Below, piece after piece: positions 59,094-64,000 of a stretch of DNA of 64,000 bases. The position numbers and the translations under genes were made by a program. Within the stretch, counting starts at the first letter, position 1. The number at the start of each line of letters is the position of its first letter. The notes below the pieces were generated by a model. It did not search any database. It was given only the letters and a program-made list of their open reading frames with translations, and was not told the DNA's origin. The stretch comes from CAVSJJ01 sp963728395 (GTDB lineage Bacteria; Actinomycetota; Actinomycetes; Actinomycetales; Dermatophilaceae), in assembly GCA_963728395.1 (NCBI GenBank), contig CAVSJJ010000008.1, forward strand, positions 372,001-436,000, read 5' to 3'.

Positions 59094-60477
59094 CGGTGTT
59101 CCCGGTGAGGACGGTGCCGTCCGCGATGTGCGTCGGCTCGGCGGCCTCGATCACGACGTCGCCGACGCAGCGGATGCCGGCACCGAAGGTCACCTCGCCG
59201 TCGACTCGTAGCGAGGTGCACTCGCGCAGCGACAGCGGGCCGCCGGGGAAGCGCCGCTCGAAGTCGCCCACGAGCTTGAACTCCCCGGACAGGTCCACGA
59301 ACGGCTCGTCGTGGTCGATCGTCGAGACGACCTGGGCGTCGTCGTCGAGACGGTAGAGGTCCGAGCGCAGGAGCAGCAGCTCGTTCGTCGTCTTGACCGG
59401 ACGGAACCTCGTCCGGGGCACGAGCAGCGCCTGCGAGCCCTCGAACACCTCGATCGCCGCCCCCATCGCCGACTCGACCTGGATGACGGGTGTGGACGAG
59501 GGGTCGCTCGGGTCGACGGTCTTGCGGTTGACGATGATCGGGAGCCCGAGGACGCCGTCGCGCTCGGCGAGCCGGTCGGCGAGGACGTCGAGGTCGACCC
59601 ACAGGTTGTTGGCGTGGAAGACGGAGTGCCGCTCGATGTCCTGGAAGAACTGCTCCTCCCCCGGGACGACCATGGCGTTGTCGCGCAGCACGAGCCGGCC
59701 GTCGGCCCGGCGGGCGGCGAGGTGGCCCCCCTTGCGGTCGTTGAGCGTCCGGACGCACACCTCGGCGACGTAGGGCACGTCGTTTGTCGCCATCCAGGCG
59801 GGGATGGCCGGGTCGCACGTGGCGCCGAGGTTGTCCGCGTTGGAGAGGAAGACATAGCGCATCCCCTTCTCTCGTAGCGTGTCGAGCAGCCCGGACGCGA
59901 GGAGCGAGACGTAGACGTCGCCGTGGCCCGGCGGGCACCACTCCAATGAGGGGTCGGCGGGATGGTCGACCGGGGTGAGGTCGTCGGCGCGCAGCTTGGG
60001 TTCGGCGTTCTGGAGGAAGTCCAGCGGTATGCCGTCGCGCTCGAGCCCCGGGTAGCCCGCGAGAATGCGCAGCGACTCCTCACGGGTGCGGAACGAGTCC
60101 ATGAGCAGCAGCGGGAGGTCGACGTCGTAGCGGTCGCGGAGGGCGAGGACCTGCTGGGCGATGATGTCGAGGAAGGTGAGGCCCTCGCGCACCGAGAGCG
60201 CCGACTTGGGGCCCTCGATGCCCATGCTCGTCCCGAGGCCGCCGTTGAGCTTGAGGACCACGGTCCGGGCCAGCGCCTCCCGTCGAGCGTCCTGGCTCGT
60301 CGCGAGCTCGGACAGCCGGGGCACCTCGCCGAGCGGGTCGATCGTGTCCTCCGGCAGGAAGCCGGTGGCGTCCTCCTCCAGTTGGCGGTAGTAGTCGGTG
60401 AAGACCGCGATGGCCCGCGCGTCGACTCCCCGGTCGCGCATCCTCGTGACGGCCTCGTTCAGCCCTTGGGCACTCAT
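59086..60477 (-). CDS. UTP-glucose-1-phosphate uridylyltransferase, eukaryotic-like UDPGP type
   Basis: Makes UDP-glucose for glycans and trehalose/glycogen metabolism. The 463-residue product belongs to the UDPGP family rather than the usual bacterial GalU: VVLKLNGGLGTSMGIEGPKS (about 73-92), PLLLMDSFRT, EWCPPGHGDVYVSL, FLSNADNLGA, HANNLWVDL and the C-terminal beta-helix-like VTFGAGIRCVGDVVIE. First gene of the glp operon. The ATG follows TAGGGT (60485-60490) by 7 nt without a Shine-Dalgarno. Uridylyltransferase specificity for other sugars is possible but less likely. Confidence 0.87.
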   Translation of the reverse strand: MSAQGLNEAVTRMRDRGVDARAIAVFTDYYRQLEEDATGFLPEDTIDPLGEVPRLSELATSQDARREALARTVVLKLNGGLGTSMGIEGPKSALSVREGLTFLDIIAQQVLALRDRYDVDLPLLLMDSFRTREESLRILAGYPGLERDGIPLDFLQNAEPKLRADDLTPVDHPADPSLEWCPPGHGDVYVSLLASGLLDTLREKGMRYVFLSNADNLGATCDPAIPAWMATNDVPYVAEVCVRTLNDRKGGHLAARRADGRLVLRDNAMVVPGEEQFFQDIERHSVFHANNLWVDLDVLADRLAERDGVLGLPIIVNRKTVDPSDPSSTPVIQVESAMGAAIEVFEGSQALLVPRTRFRPVKTTNELLLLRSDLYRLDDDAQVVSTIDHDEPFVDLSGEFKLVGDFERRFPGGPLSLRECTSLRVDGEVTFGAGIRCVGDVVIEAAEPTHIADGTVLTGNTDA

Positions 60478-60484
60478 GCACCAA

Positions 60485-60494
60485 ACCCTACGAT
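60485..60494. promoter_or_regulatory. Back-to-back overlapping -10 boxes of two leaderless genes
   Basis: In ACCCTACGAT, TACGAT (60489-60494, plus) ends 6 nt before the cyclo-ligase ATG. TAGGGT (60490-60485, minus) ends 7 nt before the pyrophosphorylase ATG. The central TA pair is used by both. The two start codons are only 23 nt apart. Confidence 0.65.
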
Positions 60495-60500
60495 GCAGGC

Positions 60501-61070
60501 ATGGCGAGTCCGAGCAAACGGGAGGTTCGCGCGGCGCTGCGGGAGCGGCGACGCGCCATCGCCGCCGGTCGCGACGTGCCGACCGACTCGGCCCTGCTCG
60601 CCGAGGTCGGGGTCGACCTCACCCTCGAGCTCGGGCTCGACGAGGGCGACACCGTGACGCTCTACGAGTCGTGGGCCGGCGAGCCGCCGACCGGCGCCCT
60701 CGTCGCGGCCCTGCTCGCTCGGGGCATCCGGGTCCTCGTGCCGATCACCCTGCCCGACCTCGACCTCGACTGGTGCGACGTCGAGGACCCCGACCGCACG
60801 CCGCTCGGTGCGAGGGCGATCGCCGAGGCCGCGCTCGTCCTCGCACCGGGCCTCGCCGTGGACGCCCTCGGGACCCGGCTCGGCCAGGGCGGGGGGTGCT
60901 ACGACCGGGCACTCCCCCGGCGGCGGGACGGCATACCGGCTCTCGTCCTGCTCCACCCCGGAGAGCTTGGCGGGTCCGAGGACCCGCTCCTGCCCCTCGC
61001 CGAGCACGACCAGCCGGTCGACGGCGTGCTCACCGCCGAGGGCCGCACCTGGCTGCACCCGCGCGGCTGA
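60501..61070 (+). CDS. 5-formyltetrahydrofolate cyclo-ligase
   Basis: ATP-dependent conversion of 5-formyl-THF to 5,10-methenyl-THF, returning the stored folate to one-carbon metabolism. 189 residues with the N-terminal SKREVRAALRERRRAI and the C-terminal nucleotide-binding LVLAPGLAVDALGTRLGQGGGCYDRAL, the family fingerprint. Leaderless ATG start, 6 nt after TACGAT. It is divergent from the UDPGP gene, an order conserved around glp in actinobacteria. Confidence 0.93.
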   Translation: MASPSKREVRAALRERRRAIAAGRDVPTDSALLAEVGVDLTLELGLDEGDTVTLYESWAGEPPTGALVAALLARGIRVLVPITLPDLDLDWCDVEDPDRTPLGARAIAEAALVLAPGLAVDALGTRLGQGGGCYDRALPRRRDGIPALVLLHPGELGGSEDPLLPLAEHDQPVDGVLTAEGRTWLHPRG

Positions 61071-61106
61071 CCGACCCCAACCCGACCGACCCCAACCCGA
61101 CCGGGA

Positions 61107-61188
61107 CCGACGGACAGGTTGCTGCCGGACGGGGGTGTTGCAACACCCCCGTCCGGCACGAACCTCTGCTAGCAGAGGTTCGTGCAGG
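61107..61188. repeat. Composite palindromic element, copy 4 (cyclo-ligase/acylase junction)
   Basis: Modules occur in reverse order to copy 3: CCGACGGACAGGTTGCTGCC, then a perfect 24-bp palindrome (ACGGGGGTGTTG and its complement, 61129-61152), then a perfect 30-bp palindrome centred on GCTAGC (61156-61185). Just before it, GACCGACCCCAACCC is repeated twice. Convergent junction again. Confidence 0.88.
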
Positions 61189-61218
61189 GGACGCGGGGTG
61201 GAGGGAGCGGGCGTTTGC

Positions 61219-63822
61219 TCAGCCGGAGGAGGGGAGCAGGGTGAGCGTGTCCTTGGCGCCCTCGTCGACGGCGGATCGGGTGAAGGGCCACGGGTACTGC
61301 TCGCCCTTGACCCAGGCATCGATCTGGTCGGCATAGTGCGCGCTCATCGGGTGCCCGCTCGCCCCGGTCTGGTTGATCCAGGTCGAGGCGTCGAGGTGGG
61401 AGAGGTCGACGACCATCCGCATCGACGGTGCCCAGTTGACGGAGTAGTCCTTGCTCGCGTTCCACCCGTTGGCGTCGACGATCGAGGAGCCGCCGGGCAT
61501 CTCGTAGCCGCCCTTGTTGAAGATCCAGTGCAGCAGCGCGCCCTGGGGTCCGGTCAGGTCGGCGCCGCCGAGGACGGCATGGCGCAGGGTCAGCTGGTGC
61601 AGCTTGCCCCACTGCCAGTCGGTCGGGTCCTTCCCCAGCTCTTTCGTCAGCTCGAGCCTCGCGGCGACGAGGGCCTGGCGGATGATCTCGTCCTTGCCCT
61701 CGGTCACGTCGGCGGTCTGCTTGTTGTCCCACCACGGGCTCTCCGGGGTGTCCAGGAGGGTGATGACCGCCTGCATCCACCGGTCGCCCCCGTTGGCCTG
61801 GAGGTCGGCCGGCAGCTCGTCGTCGAAGAGGAGCCGAAGCAGGTTGGACCACACGGCGTTGTAGTAGGCCGCCGCCGCCGAGCTGCGGTTGTCACCCGCA
61901 GGGTTGGCGTAGTTCCAGCCCCGCAGCAGGTTCTGGGCCTCGCGGGTGAACTCCGCGTCGCCACCGGTGTCGTCGTTGGTGATCCGCACCGACAGGAAGG
62001 CCTTGACGAGGGTCTGCGCCGCGAGGTTGCGGGTGTCCATCTGGATCGACGCCATGTCGGCGGGGGTGACCTTGTCCAGCGCCTGGACCCGCTCCCGGAT
62101 CCGGGCGGACCGGAACCCGTAGTCCCACTCCGTCGTGAGGAACGGCGAGCGGGTGTCGGTGACGGCCTGGTTGGCGGTGACGATGAAGCCCTCGGGCGGG
62201 TCGTACGTCCACGGCATCTGGTCGAAGGGTACGAAGCCGCGCCAGTCATAGCTGGAGTCCCACCCCGGTGCCGGCCAGTACCCGGGCGGGGTGTCCGGGA
62301 TGCCGGGCCTGCGGATCGGCACCTCGCCCGGCGCCTGGTAGCCGATGTGCCCGTCGACGTCGGCATAGACGAGGTTCTGGGCGGGCACCGCGAACTGACG
62401 CGCCGCCGCCCGGAAGTCTGCGAAGTTCTGCGCCGTGTTGAGGGCGAAGATCGCGTCGGCCGTCGAGGTCGGCTTCAGCCCGGTCCAGGCCAGCGATACC
62501 GCGTATGCCGTCCCGCGCTCCTGCTTGTCGGCCAGCGGCGGGCTCGTCCCGGCCTCGGCGAAGGCGGTGATGACGTCGGAGAGCACCGGCCCGTGGACGG
62601 TGCTGCGGACCGTGATGGTCTGGGGGTCGCCGCCGCAGACCGTGATCGTCTCCTGGCGGGTCTGCAGCGGGAGCCATCGGCGGTCGCGCTGGTAGGTGTC
62701 GCCGACGATCTTCTCGAGGTAGAGGTCGGTGACATCCGGGCCGAGGTTGGTGAAACCCCAGGCGATCGACTGGTTGTGCCCGATGATGACGCCGGGCACG
62801 CCGCTGAACGAGAAGCCGGCGACGTCGAGCGGGCAGGACGAGGACACCGTCGTGCAGTGCAGGCCGACCTGGTACCAGATGCCCGGGATCCCGACGCCGA
62901 GGTGCGGGTCGTTGGCGAGCAGCGGCTTGCCCGTCGTCGTCTTCGACCCGGCGACGACCCACGAGTTCGAGCCGATGCCGTCGCCGCGCCCGACGAGCGA
63001 GGGGATCTGCTCGAGGGCGGCCGACACCGCGGCATACGCGCGCTCGGCGCCCGCCGAGCGCAAGGAGGACGGCACCGAGGCCGCCGAACCGGTCGGGGGC
63101 CTGGCGCCGGGCGTCCAGTCCTGTCTCGAGAGGATCGGCGGGTGCTCGTCGTAGGGGTAGGGCGGGTAGATCTGGTTGATCTGGGCGACCGACATCCGGG
63201 CGGCCAACCGGGCCCGGGCCAGCTCGTCGGCGTAGTCGCCCTTGAGGTCCCAGGCCATGGCGATGAGCCAGCCGAGGGAGTCCACCGGCGTCCAGTCCTC
63301 GATCGAGTACTCCGGGAGCGCCACGCCGAGGGCGGTGTACTCCAGCGACACGTCCGACGGTGAGCGACCGTCGAGGTAGGCGTTGACCCCGTCGGCGTAG
63401 GCCTGGAGGTACTGCCGGGTCTCGGGCTTGAGGGTGGGCAGCTCCTCCTCGGCGATCTGGCGCCATCCCATCGCCCTGATGACCTTGTCGGTGTCGACCC
63501 CGTCCTTGCCGACGAGCTCGGCGAGCCGTCCGGAGGTGATGTGGCGACGCAGGTCCATCTCGAAGAAGCGGTCCTGCGCGTGCACGTAGCCCTCGGCCTT
63601 GGCGATGTCGGAGACGGTGTCCCCGTAGATCTGGGGCACTCCCCGGTCGTCGCGGATCACGGTGACCCGCCCGGCCAGCGCGGGAACGGTGACTTCGCCG
63701 CTCGTCGTGGGGAAGGGCTTGCGGATGGTGATGGCCAGCCCGACCACGACGACGAGGGCGAGGACGACAACCAGGGCGAGGACGCCCATACCGGTTCGAC
63801 GGATGAGCTTCGCGCGGGTCAC
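61219..63822 (-). CDS. Penicillin acylase family N-terminal-nucleophile hydrolase
   Basis: 867-residue precursor of an Ntn hydrolase with an N-terminal membrane/signal segment (about 13-33). The alpha part contains VTVIRDDRGVPQIYGD and AEGYVHAQDRFFEMDL. Autocleavage before Ser285 (GIGSNSWVV, the new beta-chain nucleophile) is predicted, followed by LANDPHLGVGIPGIWYQVGL, the family block, and the oxyanion/Asn segments later. Family members hydrolyse amides such as penicillins or N-acyl homoserine lactones; the substrate cannot be read from sequence. The GTG follows TAGTCT (63829-63834) by 6 nt, again leaderless. Confidence 0.92.
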   Translation of the reverse strand: MTRAKLIRRTGMGVLALVVVLALVVVVGLAITIRKPFPTTSGEVTVPALAGRVTVIRDDRGVPQIYGDTVSDIAKAEGYVHAQDRFFEMDLRRHITSGRLAELVGKDGVDTDKVIRAMGWRQIAEEELPTLKPETRQYLQAYADGVNAYLDGRSPSDVSLEYTALGVALPEYSIEDWTPVDSLGWLIAMAWDLKGDYADELARARLAARMSVAQINQIYPPYPYDEHPPILSRQDWTPGARPPTGSAASVPSSLRSAGAERAYAAVSAALEQIPSLVGRGDGIGSNSWVVAGSKTTTGKPLLANDPHLGVGIPGIWYQVGLHCTTVSSSCPLDVAGFSFSGVPGVIIGHNQSIAWGFTNLGPDVTDLYLEKIVGDTYQRDRRWLPLQTRQETITVCGGDPQTITVRSTVHGPVLSDVITAFAEAGTSPPLADKQERGTAYAVSLAWTGLKPTSTADAIFALNTAQNFADFRAAARQFAVPAQNLVYADVDGHIGYQAPGEVPIRRPGIPDTPPGYWPAPGWDSSYDWRGFVPFDQMPWTYDPPEGFIVTANQAVTDTRSPFLTTEWDYGFRSARIRERVQALDKVTPADMASIQMDTRNLAAQTLVKAFLSVRITNDDTGGDAEFTREAQNLLRGWNYANPAGDNRSSAAAAYYNAVWSNLLRLLFDDELPADLQANGGDRWMQAVITLLDTPESPWWDNKQTADVTEGKDEIIRQALVAARLELTKELGKDPTDWQWGKLHQLTLRHAVLGGADLTGPQGALLHWIFNKGGYEMPGGSSIVDANGWNASKDYSVNWAPSMRMVVDLSHLDASTWINQTGASGHPMSAHYADQIDAWVKGEQYPWPFTRSAVDEGAKDTLTLLPSSG

Positions 63823-63872
63823 CCTGCGAGACTAGGACACGATTCGACGAGACACGGAGGGACGGGCCGGAG

Positions 63873-64000
63873 ATGACCTCGGGTTGGGCCCTCGCCGACT
63901 CGGCAGCGGATGCCTTCACGGTCGACGACCTCGCCGTCGTCCTGCTCATCGCGGCTGCGGTCCTCGTCGTGTCCGTCGCAGCCGTGCGGGTATCCGTCCG
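63873..64000 (+). CDS. N-terminus of a probable cation/proton antiporter, cut by the window edge
   Basis: Forty-two codons are visible from an ATG with GGAGG about 13 nt upstream. The N-terminus FTVDDLAVVLLIAAAVLVVSVAAVRVSVR is one transmembrane helix followed by Arg residues and resembles the first helix of actinobacterial NhaP2/CvrA-type potassium/proton antiporters. With so little sequence another membrane protein is possible. Confidence 0.5.
   Translation, partial: MTSGWALADSAADAFTVDDLAVVLLIAAAVLVVSVAAVRVSV

Noticed and set aside
891..63040. GGCATAC as a polar chromosome-segregation (KOPS-like) signal
   Set aside because: Both orientations are about equally frequent on the plus strand in this window, so there is no polarity.

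Overview
The window is a contiguous stretch of a high-G+C (roughly 70% by eye) actinobacterial chromosome. The evidence is the Rpf-type resuscitation factor, the Glp/SepX-type division genes, a type B succinate dehydrogenase, and many genes that start only 6-7 nt after a TANNNT -10 box and so look leaderless. A Micrococcales/Intrasporangiaceae-like host is my inference, not something the sequence proves.

Layout. 1-8018 (minus strand): 5' part of prs, glmU, then a complete fructose PTS unit (fruR, 1-phosphofructokinase, EIIA, EIIBC, HPr, EI). 8298-12188: tRNA-Gln(UUG), an acyl desaturase with a palindromic operator and a TetR gene, a VOC protein, a trans-aconitate methyltransferase and a divergent MarR gene. 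12344-20358 (minus): ABC-F ATPase, ispE, rsmA, an RpfB-like factor, TatD nuclease and metG. 20467-24951: dihydroxyacetone kinase, a DUF4126 membrane protein, a TetR gene, a 62-residue membrane peptide behind two BlaI-type operators, and a CPBP membrane protein. 25040-31126: sdhBAC, rsmI and a protein O-mannosyltransferase.

31241-48412 is the unusual part: a multiheme cytochrome c island. Operon 1 reads TPR protein, CcdA, ResB, CcsB, TlpA-like thioredoxin, a NapC/NirT-type membrane decaheme cytochrome and a BldC/MerR-like regulator. Operon 2 and neighbours read TPR protein, NHL beta-propeller, a secreted hexaheme protein and an 805-residue secreted protein with seven CXXCH sites and one CX3CH site. 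A free-standing degenerate receiver domain, a NarL-type response regulator and a GAF-containing histidine kinase follow. The two TPR genes that head these groups share a nearly identical 46-48 bp promoter module. The island therefore carries its own System II heme-attachment machinery, about 24 heme sites and its own sensor, but no recognisable terminal reductase. I infer an electron-transfer conduit across the membrane and cell wall.

48459-63822: a membrane protein, a TM0106-type RecB-nuclease/helicase that overlaps an antisense gene, tRNA-Ala(CGC), an AI-2E-family transporter, and a tightly packed minus-strand operon (UDP-glucose pyrophosphorylase, glp/moeA, moaC, moaB/mog, RimJ-like acetyltransferase, sepX/glpR) opposite 5-formyltetrahydrofolate cyclo-ligase, then a penicillin-acylase-like hydrolase. 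The window ends in the first codons of a probable cation/proton antiporter.

Repeats are a second theme. Four copies of a composite palindromic element lie exactly at four convergent gene junctions, other convergent junctions carry tandem repeats or hairpins, and the heptamer GGCATAC/GTATGCC is strongly over-represented in genes and spacers alike.
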